Origin: Linnemannia hyalina
Taxonomy: Eukaryota; Mortierellomycota; Mortierellomycetes; Mortierellales; Mortierellaceae
DNA length: 64,000 bases
Reading direction: 5' to 3'
Assembly (NCBI GenBank): GCA_019671135.1
Contig: JAHRHY010000036.1
Location: forward strand, 1-64,000
Shown: piece after piece, positions 54,749 to 64,000 of the stretch
How the letters are laid out: every line of letters starts with the position of its first letter
How positions within the stretch are numbered: position 1 is the stretch's first letter
Position numbers and translations under genes: made by a program
The notes under the pieces: generated by a model
What the model saw: only the letters and a program-made list of their open reading frames with translations
The model's database searches: none
Told to the model about the DNA's origin: nothing

Positions 54749-55905
54749 TTGAAACTTTTAAAAACCCATCCATTTTTAAGTTTAGTTAATAGTTATGTAA
54801 TAGATTCACCATCTCCTTCAAATATTTCATATTTATGGAATTATGGAAGTCTTCTTGGTGTTGTATTAGTAATTCAAATCGCTACAGGTGTTACATTAGC
54901 AATGCATTATGTACCACATGTAGATTTAGCCTTTATTAGTGTAGAACATATTATGAGAGATGTAAACTATGGTTGGATGATAAGATATTTCCATGCAAAT
55001 GGAGCTGCATTCTTCTTTATTTTCATATATATCCATATGGCTAAAGGATTATATTACGGTTCTTATAAAGCACCAAGAGTAATGTTATGGTCAATAGGTG
55101 TAATTATCTTCTTATTATTAATAATAACTGGATTCTTAGGTTATGTTCTTCCTTATGGACAAATGTCTTTTGGGGTGCAACAGTAATTACAAACTTAATG
55201 TCAGCAATACCGTGGATAGGTAATGATTTTGTAGAATTCTTATGGGGTGGATTCTCTGTAGGTAATCCTACTTTAAACAGATTCTTCAGTTTACATTATT
55301 TATTACCATTTATTTTAGCTGCTTTAGTAATAGCTCATTTTATAGCTCTACACGAGCACGGATCAAATAATCCTCTTGGAATTACTTCAAATGTAGATAG
55401 AATAAGATTCCATCCTTACTATAGCTTCAAAGATTTAGTAGGTCTTTTTGTTTTCTTCTTCTTATTTGCATATTTTGTATTCTTTAATCCAAATTTCTTT
55501 GGAGAAAGTGATAACTATATCCCAGCAAATCCTTTAGTTACTCCTATCTCAATTGTACCAGAATTCTATCTTTTACCATTTTATGCAATTTTAAGATCAA
55601 TACCTCATAAATTATTGGGTGTAATAGGGATGGTTGCTGCCATCTTAATTTTATTAGCTACTCCATTCTTGGATACTTCTAGAATTAGATCTATGCAATT
55701 TAGACCAATCATGAAATTCTTCTTCTGGTTATTCGTGGCTAACTTCTTAATATTAGGTTGGATCGGAGCTAACCATCCAGAATCACCTCTTGTTGAGATA
55801 GGTCAAGTATCTACAGTATTCTATTTCTCTTACTTCTTAGTAATCTTACCAGTAGTAGGAATCATAGAAAACACGTTATTCGATTTAGGTACAAAAACTA
55901 AATAG
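54749..55905 (+). pseudogene. cob: Cytochrome b, one base lost (copy 4)
   Basis: Identical to 14798-15955 except that TCTTTTTGGGG has one T fewer near 55170, ending the frame early after QMSF. Three other copies are intact, so this is almost certainly an error. Confidence 0.95.
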
Positions 55906-56013
55906 TTTAACACCCCCCCCCACCATTAATTAAGAATATCCTTTAAAGCACTTTTAATTTCAACTATTAACAATCCAAATTAGGGTGCACACTTTTTTTA
56001 AGGCTATGATAGG

Positions 56014-56070
56014 TGCACATATATATGATTAAATTTCTTTTTTTGTACGAGACCCTTTTTTTAAATATAT
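56014..56070 (+). promoter_or_regulatory. Captured cox2-type leader before ORF248 (copy 4)
   Basis: As 16064-16120. Confidence 0.65.
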
Positions 56071-56817
56071 ATGTTAAACTTTTTCAACAATAACTCAATG
56101 GTTCAATTTCGACAATATACTCAATTGTCAAATGCTTCTTCCACACCGGTGACTCCTGTTATGATTTATTCTAATGCTGATCTCGAAAAATTCAAAATTT
56201 TATCTGATAATAAAGATAAGACTGGAATTTATCAATGGCAGCATGTGGAGTCCGGGAAAACCTACGTAGGATCCGGAATGGAGTTATCTGTGCGTATTAG
56301 ACGTTACTATAATCTTAGCTATTTAGAAGCTGGGAAAAATAGATATATCAATAATGCTTTAAGACTTCATGGTTACTCAACATTTTCTTTGATGATTCTT
56401 GAATATATAGACATTAAGGACATGACGAAACCTGAAGCTAGGAAATTAGTTCTTGAAAGAGAGCAATACTACTTAGACCTTCTATCTCCTCATTATAATA
56501 TATTAAAGCTTGCTGGTAAATCCTTAGGGTTTAAACATTCTCCTGAGGTTATCGATAAATTTTCTTCTAATAACAAAGGAGTTAACAATCCTATGTTTGG
56601 TCGTACTGGGGATAAAAACATATTATCTAAGAAAGTATATGTTTACGAGGATTTACAATCCTCTAACCCTCTTAAGGTATTTAATTCTTATACTGAGGCT
56701 GCGATATATTTTAATTGTCATCGAAAATCTATTTATAGATACATAGATACAAAAAAAGTATTTAAGATGTGTATCCTTTCATCTGAGCCTTTTAATTCTT
56801 ATAATAAGGCTGCTTAG
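56071..56817 (+). CDS. GIY-YIG homing endonuclease ORF248 (copy 4)
   Basis: Identical to 16121-16867. Confidence 0.92.
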   Translation: MLNFFNNNSMVQFRQYTQLSNASSTPVTPVMIYSNADLEKFKILSDNKDKTGIYQWQHVESGKTYVGSGMELSVRIRRYYNLSYLEAGKNRYINNALRLHGYSTFSLMILEYIDIKDMTKPEARKLVLEREQYYLDLLSPHYNILKLAGKSLGFKHSPEVIDKFSSNNKGVNNPMFGRTGDKNILSKKVYVYEDLQSSNPLKVFNSYTEAAIYFNCHRKSIYRYIDTKKVFKMCILSSEPFNSYNKAA

Positions 56818-56841
56818 GTGTGTACCTTTTCTCGGCAGGCT

Positions 56842-56994
56842 TTGTGGATAGGTGCGAACCATCCAGAAAGCCCATTAGTAGAAATTGGACAAGTTTCTAC
56901 TATTTTCTATTTCTCTTACTTCTTAGTAATCTTACCAGTAGTAGGAATAATCGAAAATACGTTATTCGATTTAGGAACTAAAACAACTAAATAG
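56842..56994 (+). pseudogene. cob: First displaced cob 3' end (copy 4)
   Basis: As 16892-17044. Confidence 0.9.
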
Positions 56995-57008
56995 TTTAAC
57001 ACCCCCCC

Positions 57009-57851
57009 AATTATTTTTTCAGAAACATATAACTTTGAAGCTTGCTATTGAAGAAATAATTCCATGTCGCGCGGAGTAAAATAACTTTTAATAAAAAATT
57101 AATTAATAATTTTTTATGTACCCGTTCAATCGCTGGAGTTAAAAATGGACTCCCGGTGGTAAAATAATAAATGTGTAACAGTAATTAGTCGGTTTTAAAT
57201 AAAAGGTACTCCCCTTTAGAGATAGATAATTCTATATTGGAATATATTACGTGTTCAAGGCCTTTTATTTTCTAAATGTTAAAAATAAAATTTTTAATTC
57301 GCCGAAGGATTGAGTTTTTAATTTATATTATCCGGGGGCCCACCTCCGCATTTCTGCAGAGGTCCCCGGCCCAAACATTTATTTATAAAGGCACCTGAGA
57401 GACCTAGTTAATCATTATCCCTCTTATTTTCTATAAATTACTCGTAACAGAGCGAGTATAAATAACCCCTGCTGTTAACGAACAGCCAAATCGTATGAGG
57501 ATGCGAATTCCTTACCCCCAAAATTAGGGAAAACCCTTGGCTTCGCCTACTGCCTTTCGCAGTAGCTAACCTTATGTTTTCTCTCTAACCCCTCTTCTTT
57601 TGCCTTTATCCTGTGTTACTCTGGAGAAATCCCATTGTTGAATCAATCCATTTATTGAAATTGAATCACCTCGGTAACAGAGGCCCGGCCCTCCTTCGGA
57701 GGGTGGGGGCCCCCCAGGGCAGTAAAACATTGGATTTAAAGCAAAGCCATTTTCTCGTACGAATGTACAACCTAAGGGGTTTTTATATTTTTTTTATAAA
57801 AACCTCCCCGCCTGCGGAGAGCCACCGCTTCAGCTCAACCTAAAAAACACA
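57009..57851. other. GC-rich intergenic spacer (copy 4)
   Basis: As 17059-17901. Confidence 0.6.
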
Positions 57852-59216
57852 ATGTTACACTTAACAAATTTCCCTTTATTATCTTGTTCCTCTAAATCTT
57901 TATCCCCTGTCCTTTCTAATGCTATGCCTTTTTCTACGAATAATATATTAAATGTTCTATTTTATTATTATATTTATTTAGTTAATAATATTGTTTTTAA
58001 AGTTTTTATTATTGTAGTAATTTATTCTTTTATTATACTTACTTTAAATGATAATGTTCTTTATTGTATGGATGATATTAATGAAGGAACTAGTTCACCA
58101 GAAAGTGGCGTTGAATCTTTTTCTAAAAAACGTAAATACATTACATCTGATTCAAGTAATGTATTAGGTTCGGTTGATAGTTCTATATTAGCATCAGAGT
58201 CTAGTAAAAACACAATTGTAGCTGATAATCAACCTAATATTGATTCAGCCTCTGCTGTTGAATCTTCAAAAGGTGTTAATTTAAATTTTAGTATTCTTGC
58301 TGATTTTAAAGATTCTGCCCTTGGGCTGAATCACCCTGCGGGAGATTCTTTTAAAATAGTTGGATTAGGTGCTGCAGCAACAGGTATTGGTATTGGAGCA
58401 TCAAAAATATTAAAAACATTACCTCCTCAGACTAGAGCTGGTACCACTATCGCTGTATCTTCATTAATAGCTTCTTATTTAAGTGTTAGAAATTATTTAA
58501 ATATTTTATACGGTAAAGATGCTAACATTGTTGAGACAAGCTCTAATAGTACAATTAGCGCTAATATCCCTGTTAAAAATATACCTAAATATGAAATAGA
58601 CACTAACATTAAAGTTGGTGATTATTCAATTAATGCTAAAATAGAAAATGATGAGTTAACTTTAAATAGAATACCCTCTACTACTTCTGCTTCAAATTCT
58701 AATGTAGACAATCTTTCTATAATAGAGAATACTTCCACATCCAATATTTCTAATGAAGAGTATTATAAAATTAGTGATAGTTATAATATTAACTCTGTGT
58801 TGGAATGTGGTGATTTATTAAATATGTCTCATTACAACGTATACTATAAACTTGAATTAGTATTATTATTCGTATTATTTTTAAGTTTATACGCTGTATT
58901 TGGTTTAACTATTATTAGTGTAATTAATAAATATGGTACTACTCTTGATAATTATTTTAAAAATAAATATATTTTAATGTATATTAATTTAAATAGAAAA
59001 TATTTAAATATCTTATTTTGGTTCTGGTTAATCTTTCTATACTTTTCCATCGCGTTAGCGATGGTTATTACATATGCATTAATAGATACTTTTGATATGT
59101 ATTTTATACACAATAAAGAAGTTATATCTAATTCTTTATTAGTATTTGGTAGTTATAAATCATTAATAAATAATAAAAACGATAAAAATAAAATTAATGT
59201 AAACACCTCCCTATAA
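57852..59216 (+). CDS. ORF454, accessory membrane protein (copy 4)
   Basis: Identical to 17902-19266. Confidence 0.7.
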   Translation: MLHLTNFPLLSCSSKSLSPVLSNAMPFSTNNILNVLFYYYIYLVNNIVFKVFIIVVIYSFIILTLNDNVLYCMDDINEGTSSPESGVESFSKKRKYITSDSSNVLGSVDSSILASESSKNTIVADNQPNIDSASAVESSKGVNLNFSILADFKDSALGLNHPAGDSFKIVGLGAAATGIGIGASKILKTLPPQTRAGTTIAVSSLIASYLSVRNYLNILYGKDANIVETSSNSTISANIPVKNIPKYEIDTNIKVGDYSINAKIENDELTLNRIPSTTSASNSNVDNLSIIENTSTSNISNEEYYKISDSYNINSVLECGDLLNMSHYNVYYKLELVLLFVLFLSLYAVFGLTIISVINKYGTTLDNYFKNKYILMYINLNRKYLNILFWFWLIFLYFSIALAMVITYALIDTFDMYFIHNKEVISNSLLVFGSYKSLINNKNDKNKINVNTSL

Positions 59217-59310
59217 TTTTAATTATGAATTATTGTTTTACAATAATAAACAATTAAATTATTATTTTACAAGTCAAATATATACCAATATTAATACCTT
59301 TTCTTAGATA

Positions 59311-59373
59311 ATCTTACCAGTAGTAAGTATTCTCGAAAACACGTTATTCAATTTAGGTACTAAAACTAAATAG
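59311..59373 (+). pseudogene. cob: Second displaced cob 3' end (copy 4)
   Basis: As 19361-19423; motif at 59374-59387. Confidence 0.88.
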
Positions 59374-59393
59374 TTTAACACCCCCCTTAATAA

Positions 59394-59645
59394 AACGAGG
59401 AAACTTTTATAAAAAATATACTTATATTTTAAATTCTTATATAGGACAATCTCGAAATTACCATGTGTTTTTCCCATTAAATAATAAAATTAATGAAATT
59501 CCAAATAACGAAGATTTAGATATTCAATTAAAAAAATGGCTTATTTCAAATAAACCAGAAAAATATATTTAAATAGTGCAGAATTTAAAGAAAATGTATA
59601 TATAGAAAATAAAGGAAAATCAATTCCGAATATATTTATGGCTTA
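59394..59645 (+). pseudogene. ORF fragment of unknown origin
   Basis: A startless frame encodes about 58 residues, including YILNSYIGQSRNYHVFFPL and NEDLDIQLKKWLISNKPEKY. After a stop, the adjacent frame continues LNSAEFKENVYIENKGKSIP to a TAA just before trnF. It reads as the C-terminal end of a lost larger gene with one frameshift. I do not recognise the family; a mitochondrial plasmid gene is one possibility without evidence here. Confidence 0.4.
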
Positions 59646-59727
59646 ATACAATTATTAATAAAGAAATATTAATATAGAATTACTATAAGATTTAAGAAAG
59701 GCTTTAAAATCCCTGTTTAAAAAAATA

Positions 59728-59798
59728 GCCCCGATAGCTTAGTGGTAAAGTAGAGGTTTGAAAAACCTTTTACGGTTGTTCGATTCATCCTCGGAGCA
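59728..59798 (+). tRNA. trnF: tRNA-Phe(GAA) (copy 4)
   Basis: As 19779-19849. Confidence 0.93.
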
Positions 59799-59862
59799 AA
59801 TACAAAAAATAATATAATTTAATCTATTATTTCTTTATAATAAATAAAATAATAAAAAAAAC

Positions 59863-60735
59863 ATGTATATCTGTAATGCTATTATTACTCATACTCATTC
59901 TGCATTTTCTTTATTTATTTTCGAATATATCAATATAGAAAATTTATCGAAAGAAGATGTACGGAAATTGATTCTCTCACGGAAACAATATTATCTTGAT
60001 ACTCTTGAGCCCTTCCCTCCGGCACGGCCCGCTTTATTTTATACTTCCCTGCGGCACGCCTGTGTCTCTAACGAGCCAAAGGCTGTTTTAATTAATAAAT
60101 AAATTAAAACTTGTTTTTAAGATGCCCCTCTTACGGGGGCTGGCGGCGCCTGAATATAATATCCTTAAAGTAGCTGGTAGTTCATTAGGATATAAACATC
60201 TTCCTGAAATACGAATAAGAATTAGTGAAGCTCTTTCAGGAGATAAAAGTCCATTATTTGGAAAAATTTACCCCCCAGAAATGCGAGCTAAAATGAGTGA
60301 AGCTTTAACAGGAAAAATAGCTACTCAACTTACAAAAGAAAAAATGAGTGAAGCTCATACCGGTAAAATTTATCGGAAGAAACTAAGCTTAAGATAAGTG
60401 AAGCTCTTACAGGTAAAGTATTAACTGAGGCCACAAAAGCTAAAATTAGTGAAGCCAACATAGGAAAAACTTTATCAGAAGGGACTAAAGAAAAGATCAG
60501 ATCAGTATTACTAGAGGTACTTGCATTTATGTTTATAATTGTGATAGATCTTTAATTAATTAATACTTTTAATTCCTATCGTAAAGCTGCTGAGTTTTTT
60601 AAGGTAGATAAAAATACAATAGTACGTTACACTAATAATGGTAAATTATTTCAAGGTAAGTGGGTATTATCAACCACTCTTTTCAATCCGGATTCTTGTC
60701 TAGGAGCTACTTCAAAGGAGGATAAGAACATCTAA
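59863..60735 (+). pseudogene. Decayed GIY-YIG/NUMOD3 endonuclease, best copy
   Basis: The remnant starts after the lost GIY-YIG core, with FSLFIFEYINI and RKQYYLDTLEP, the part that carries the family glutamate (here K-Q replaces the usual R-E, so that residue is gone). The 139-bp insert follows, then EYNILKVAGSSLGYKHLPE and about five NUMOD3-type repeats of the form ISEALTGK or MSEAHTGK. A frameshift near 60380 and an AATTAATT duplication near 60553 interrupt the rest. It ends with a NUMOD1-like block (FNSYRKAAEFFKVDKNTIV, then YTNNGKLFQGKWVLS). trnF stands just upstream, and the cox2 leader follows. Confidence 0.8.
60012..60150 (+). mobile_element. 139-bp GC-rich insert in endonuclease pseudogene
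   Basis: Removing it restores CTT GAG CCT GAA TAT AAT (LEPEYN), as in related endonucleases. GCC flanks both sides, a possible three-base target duplication. Inside are the perfect hairpin GTTTTAATT/AATTAAAAC with an 8-base loop, GCCCC/GGGGC near the right end, and GC-rich ends. There is no ORF of its own. It recurs at the same codon of the pseudogene upstream of atp6, so either both pseudogenes descend from one interrupted gene or the element inserts site-specifically. Confidence 0.65.
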
Positions 60736-60822
60736 ATTATTATTAATGATAGGGGTATAATATATCATTATCATATAAATCGCTTAATTATAAAGACTCT
60801 AAATATATTTTAACCTTTATAA

Positions 60823-60836
60823 TCTAACACCCTCCT
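60823..60836 (+). promoter_or_regulatory. TCTAACACCCTCC 3' motif (copy 4)
   Basis: As 20872-20887. Confidence 0.45.
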
Positions 60837-60885
60837 ATTTGCATAATAACCCTTATTGATGTAAGTGGCCATAACCGTTGAAATA

Positions 60886-60935
60886 TATATATGATTAAAT
60901 TTCTTTTTTTGTACGAGACCCTTTTTAAAATTACA
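60886..60935 (+). promoter_or_regulatory. cox2 5' leader, native
   Basis: ATGATTAAATTTCTTTTTTT, then TACGAGACCC, a T run and AAAATTACA before the cox2 ATG. The leader itself opens with an ATG in frame with cox2 ([10 protein letters not shown]), so either a 15-residue extension or a leader peptide is possible. In the copy before ORF248 this frame is closed by TAA, which argues against a required extension. Confidence 0.65.
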
Positions 60936-62651
60936 ATGTTATCAAAATTATTTAACTTTTTCAACTTTTTCCCTACTGCTCATTGTGACGTAGCGGAACC
61001 TTGGCAACTTGCATTCCAAGACGGTGCATCACCATCTTTCGATGGAATTGTAGATCTTCACGATCAAATTATGTTCTATTTAGTAATAATCGTTATCGGT
61101 GTATCTTGGATGTTAGGTACTATTATTATTAAATTCAATACGAGAACTAATCCTATAGTATACAAATACTTCACTCATGGTACAGTTATAGAATTAATTT
61201 GGACAGTTACTCCAGCATTAGTATTAGTAGCTATTGCTTTCCCTAGTTTCAGATTATTATACTTAATGGATGAAGTTATAGATCCTGCTATTACTGTTAA
61301 AGCTGTAGGTTCTCAATGGTTCTGGAGTTATGAATACTCTGATTATATCTCAGATTCTGGAGAACCAATAGCTTTTGATAGTTTCATGATACCTGAAGCC
61401 GACTTGGAAGAGGGTCAATTCAGACTTCTTGAGGTAGATAACCGGGTTGTATTACCAGTAGACACTCATGTAAGATTCATCTTAACTGGTAGTGATGTAA
61501 TTCATTCTTTTGCTGTTCCTGCTTTAGGTCTTAAATTAGATTGTGTTCCAGGAAGATTAAATCAAACTTCTACTATTATCAATAGAGAAGGATTATTCTA
61601 CGGACAATGTTCAGAAATATGTGGTGTTAACCACGGGTTTATGCCAATCGTAATCGAAGCTGTTTCTTTAGAGAAATACTTAGCTTGGTTAAACGAACAA
61701 TTAAACTCCCCCCTGAGTGAAGAAGGATTACTAACTTTAAGCATGTCCTCTATACTAATTAGTTACTCAAAAGATCGTAAAGAATCTTTTAAATTAGATA
61801 CACCTCAAGTACCTACTCATTTATCCCCTTGGTTTATTACCGGTTTAACTGATGCTGAGGGTTGTTTTGATTTCTCTATTTCAAACTCTAAAACTATAAA
61901 TACAGGATTTAGTGTTAAACCCCGATTTAGAATTACTGCTCATAAACGAGATATTGTATTATTATATATGGTTAAAGAGTATTTTAATTGTGGTAATATT
62001 AGCAAGATAGATGTTAAAGATTGCTTAGATTATACAGTGTCAGATCAAAATAGCATTTTTAACATTATAATTCCTTTCTTTATTAAATATCCCTTAAGAG
62101 GTACTAAACATTTAGATTACTTGGATTGGCTTAAGGGATTAGAGATTATCAAAAATAAAGGACATTTAACTATTGAAGGCCTTAGTGAGATTAAATTAAT
62201 TAAAGCTCATTCTAATACAGAACGATTGTTTAATAATAACATTAATCTACACTGTAATCCTAACACTCCAGGATATATCCTTTTAGATCCTAATTATATC
62301 AGTGGTTTCCTTGCAGGTGATGGTTATTTATCTTTAATTACCAAAACTTGGAGAGTTTATTTTGGTAGAATAAAAATAGGGTTTACACAACATCAAGATA
62401 ATTATTTATTATTACAATCTATAAAAGATTACTTTGATATTAATAACCTTGTTATATCAAAAGTTAACGATAAAGCAATTTCGTTAAATTGTGGTTCTGA
62501 AGATACAATATATAATATTCTTCTTCCTTTCTTTGAGAAATATCCTATCTATGGGATTAAAGCGATTACGTTAATAAAACTTCTTAAAATCCGAGATTTA
62601 ATTTTAAGTTTAAGAGGTTCAAAAAAACCACAAAATGGACACCAGAGTTAA
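60936..62651 (+). CDS. cox2: Cytochrome c oxidase subunit 2 fused in frame to a LAGLIDADG endonuclease
   Basis: The first 257 residues are a complete COX2: start [20 protein letters not shown], two membrane helices, and the CuA-binding motif [15 protein letters not shown]. After LAWLNEQLN (ending at 61706) there is no stop: the frame runs through SPLSEEG into a two-motif LAGLIDADG endonuclease of about 300 residues. LAGLIDADG motif 1 is [11 protein letters not shown] (about 301-310) and motif 2 is [11 protein letters not shown], each ending in an acidic residue. An internal ATG at 61743 could start the endonuclease separately. Copy 3 supports the open junction; copies 1 and 2 have a one-base difference there. 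The former cox2 end lies downstream at 63712-63873. A start at 60891 would add 15 leader residues; I prefer 60936. Confidence 0.93.
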   Translation: MLSKLFNFFNFFPTAHCDVAEPWQLAFQDGASPSFDGIVDLHDQIMFYLVIIVIGVSWMLGTIIIKFNTRTNPIVYKYFTHGTVIELIWTVTPALVLVAIAFPSFRLLYLMDEVIDPAITVKAVGSQWFWSYEYSDYISDSGEPIAFDSFMIPEADLEEGQFRLLEVDNRVVLPVDTHVRFILTGSDVIHSFAVPALGLKLDCVPGRLNQTSTIINREGLFYGQCSEICGVNHGFMPIVIEAVSLEKYLAWLNEQLNSPLSEEGLLTLSMSSILISYSKDRKESFKLDTPQVPTHLSPWFITGLTDAEGCFDFSISNSKTINTGFSVKPRFRITAHKRDIVLLYMVKEYFNCGNISKIDVKDCLDYTVSDQNSIFNIIIPFFIKYPLRGTKHLDYLDWLKGLEIIKNKGHLTIEGLSEIKLIKAHSNTERLFNNNINLHCNPNTPGYILLDPNYISGFLAGDGYLSLITKTWRVYFGRIKIGFTQHQDNYLLLQSIKDYFDINNLVISKVNDKAISLNCGSEDTIYNILLPFFEKYPIYGIKAITLIKLLKIRDLILSLRGSKKPQNGHQS

Positions 62652-62724
62652 AATCTCAAATAATAAGTATCTGGAATGATACTTCTATTCAGTTAAAAGC
62701 TGATGCTACAGTTTAACATTGCCT

Positions 62725-62736
62725 TTTAACACCTCC
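62725..62736 (+). promoter_or_regulatory. TTAACACCTCC 3' motif after the fusion gene (copy 4)
   Basis: As 22768-22778, about 75 bases after the stop. Confidence 0.5.
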
Positions 62737-62842
62737 TAACTATTCAAGATTAAAATTATTTCCGGGAGAGTTACTCCCTAGGGCCTTATTAATACTAAAT
62801 ATTTTAATAAATAAATATAAGTGGCTATGATTGTTATAATAA

Positions 62843-62891
62843 ATATATGATTAAATTTCTTTTTTTGTACGAGACTATTTTTTATTTTACA
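62843..62891 (+). promoter_or_regulatory. Captured cox2 5' leader (copy 4)
   Basis: As 22886-22932. Confidence 0.7.
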
Positions 62892-63686
62892 ATGTTATTC
62901 AAATTATTTAATTTTTTTCATTATTTTTCTTTACGTGTTTATATTATTAAACTTATCTATATTATTCTATTTTATATTATTCTTTCATTCTTTTTAAATG
63001 ATAATATTATTTATTGTGCAGATGAAACAGTTAATGATGTTTCCTCCCCTTCGGGAAGGACCTATACGGTTTGAAACAATACCAAGAAAACTAGGGCAAT
63101 ATACAGGGTATCTTGGTATTTCTGGTCTTGCTGGATATATGGGTTATTATGGTCTAAAATCTGGAGTATGGGCATCTGAAATATTTCCAGGAACATTCCA
63201 GACTAAAGGAATCATGACTGCTACAGGCTTAGCAATTGGTACGATGTACGGTTTAGGTATATATGCTATTAATAGAGCTCATAGACCAAACTTTTCTATT
63301 ACTGTTGAGGAAGTTAATCCTTCCAATACCGGAGCTAATAATTCGGCTGTCCATTAGAAGTTGGTGATATAATCTTTAATCCTTTAAGGAATTTAGACCC
63401 TATAGCAGAAGACCCTAATATAGCTCTATTATCTGTTAGTATAATATTATTAATAATAGGGATACAATGTTTTAATTTTATTTTATTACGACTATTACTT
63501 CTAAGATATGCATCCAAAATATCATCACTAATAAAACAACCAACATTGTTGAGATTCTTTAATAAATTAATATTATTGTTTGAAAAAACGAAAGTATTAT
63601 ATGTTACAGGTTTTACAATCCTTGGTTATATTAGTATAATAGGAGGAATAATATTTTTAAGTTTTTTATTATACTTTATGTCATAA
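62892..63686 (+). pseudogene. Broken accessory membrane ORF (about 265 codons)
   Basis: The start MLFKLFNFFHYF copies the cox2 N-terminus. A hydrophobic segment ends in LNDNIIYCADE, parallel to LNDNVLYCMDD in ORF454. The frame stops after SSPSGRTYTV, but one base fewer would continue into FETIPRKLGQYTGYLGISGL, a glycine-rich hydrophobic region with about two membrane segments. A second break lies near 63350. The last part (VGDIIFNPLRNLDPIAED, then two membrane segments, the second starting near VLYVTGFTILGYIS) ends at 63686 in a third frame. The breaks are shared by copies 1, 2 and 4, so this is a decayed gene or a repeated base-count error. The 3' motif AAACACCTCC follows directly. Confidence 0.6.
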
Positions 63687-63711
63687 AATAAACACCTCCT
63701 CTACTTAAATC

Positions 63712-63873
63712 CCTGGTCGATTAAACCAAACTTCTACTTTCATTAATAGAGAAGGTTTATTCTACGGGCAATGTAGCGAGATTTGTGGTGTAAACCATGG
63801 ATTTATGCCTATCGTAATCGAAGCAGTATCTTTAGAGAAATACTTAGCTTGGCTTAACGAACAGTTAAACTAG
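63712..63873 (+). pseudogene. cox2: Displaced cox2 3' end (copy 4)
   Basis: As 23753-23914; motif at 63921-63938. Confidence 0.9.
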
Positions 63874-63939
63874 GATTAGTTATTTCATTAAAGCAATATT
63901 TAGTTTAATGAATAATTAAACTAAACACCCCCCCCCCTA

Positions 63940-64000
63940 TCTCACAATACTCTAATATTTCTAAACTAAAGTTAGAGTACCCATATTTTTATATTAAGAA
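63940..64000 (-). pseudogene. GIY-YIG endonuclease scrap (copy 4, cut by window end)
   Basis: As 23981-24045. Confidence 0.55.

Larger units (their letters stand above)
54014..64000 (+). repeat. Unit copy 4 (forward orientation, cut by window end)
   Basis: Parallel to copy 2 with an offset of about 39950. It carries the only complete cox2-LAGLIDADG fusion; its cob has lost one T. Confidence 0.95.

Noticed and set aside
60190..60470. Short tandem-like repeats as a CRISPR or satellite array
   Set aside because: The periodic ATGAGTGAAGC units are NUMOD3 protein repeats of the decayed endonuclease, irregular in spacing and coding in origin.

Overview
The window is fungal mitochondrial DNA: strongly AT-rich, with GC-rich hairpin clusters, cob, cox2, atp6, atp8 and atp9, mitochondrial-type tRNAs, and many free-standing GIY-YIG homing endonuclease genes plus one LAGLIDADG gene. 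Genes lie on both strands, and the core genes use only TGG for tryptophan. A filamentous fungus, perhaps a basidiomycete, is my best guess; rRNAs, cox1, cox3 and nad genes are absent, so this is only part of a mitogenome.

The 64 kb is not 64 kb of different sequence. It is one unit of about 20 kb read four times in alternating orientation: copy 1 (1-13815, reversed), copy 2 (13816-34032, forward), copy 3 (34033-54013, reversed) and copy 4 (54014-64000, forward, cut by the window end). Mirror axes are at 13817 (inside a trnM gene), about 34032 (inside a GIY-YIG gene) and about 54013 (about 200 bp from the first turning point in unit coordinates). The copies differ mainly by scattered one-base indels, many in homopolymers, that break genes in one copy and not in another. 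I read this as fold-back long-read or assembly structure rather than a natural chromosome, although a natural inverted concatemer is not formally excluded. The best copies are: cob 14798-15955, cox2-LAGLIDADG 60936-62651, atp9 28888-29109, atp8 30707-30850 and atp6 31313-32086.

Layout of one unit in copy 2 order: 3' half of trnM; hairpin-rich spacer; cob; GIY-YIG ORF248 behind a copy of the cox2 leader; displaced cob 3' end; GC-rich spacer; membrane protein ORF454; second displaced cob 3' end; ORF fragment; trnF; decayed GIY-YIG/NUMOD3 gene carrying a 139-bp insert; cox2 fused in frame to a LAGLIDADG endonuclease; second cox2-type leader with a broken membrane ORF; displaced cox2 3' end; then on the minus strand (listed with rising coordinate) a GIY-YIG scrap, an atp9 tail, ORF281, a tRNA, GIY-YIG ORF278, an atp9 tail, an atp6 scrap, ORF194, an atp9 tail, GIY-YIG ORF257 and intact atp9; a GC-cluster region with trnI, trnD and atp8 on the plus strand; trnY, atp6, a second decayed GIY-YIG gene with the same 139-bp insert, a cox2 5' scrap and GIY-YIG ORF236.

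The biological theme is serial invasion of gene ends. cob, cox2 and atp9 are each followed by displaced second (or third) copies of their own 3' coding ends, with endonuclease or membrane-protein ORFs in between. Several inserted ORFs sit behind a duplicate of a host gene's 5' leader, and nearly every coding block is followed by a TTAACACC(C)n motif, a candidate mRNA 3'-end signal. Four accessory membrane proteins (ORF194, ORF281, ORF454 and the broken ORF at 22933-23727) share an architecture and seem to travel with this system. They are the most interesting unknowns here.
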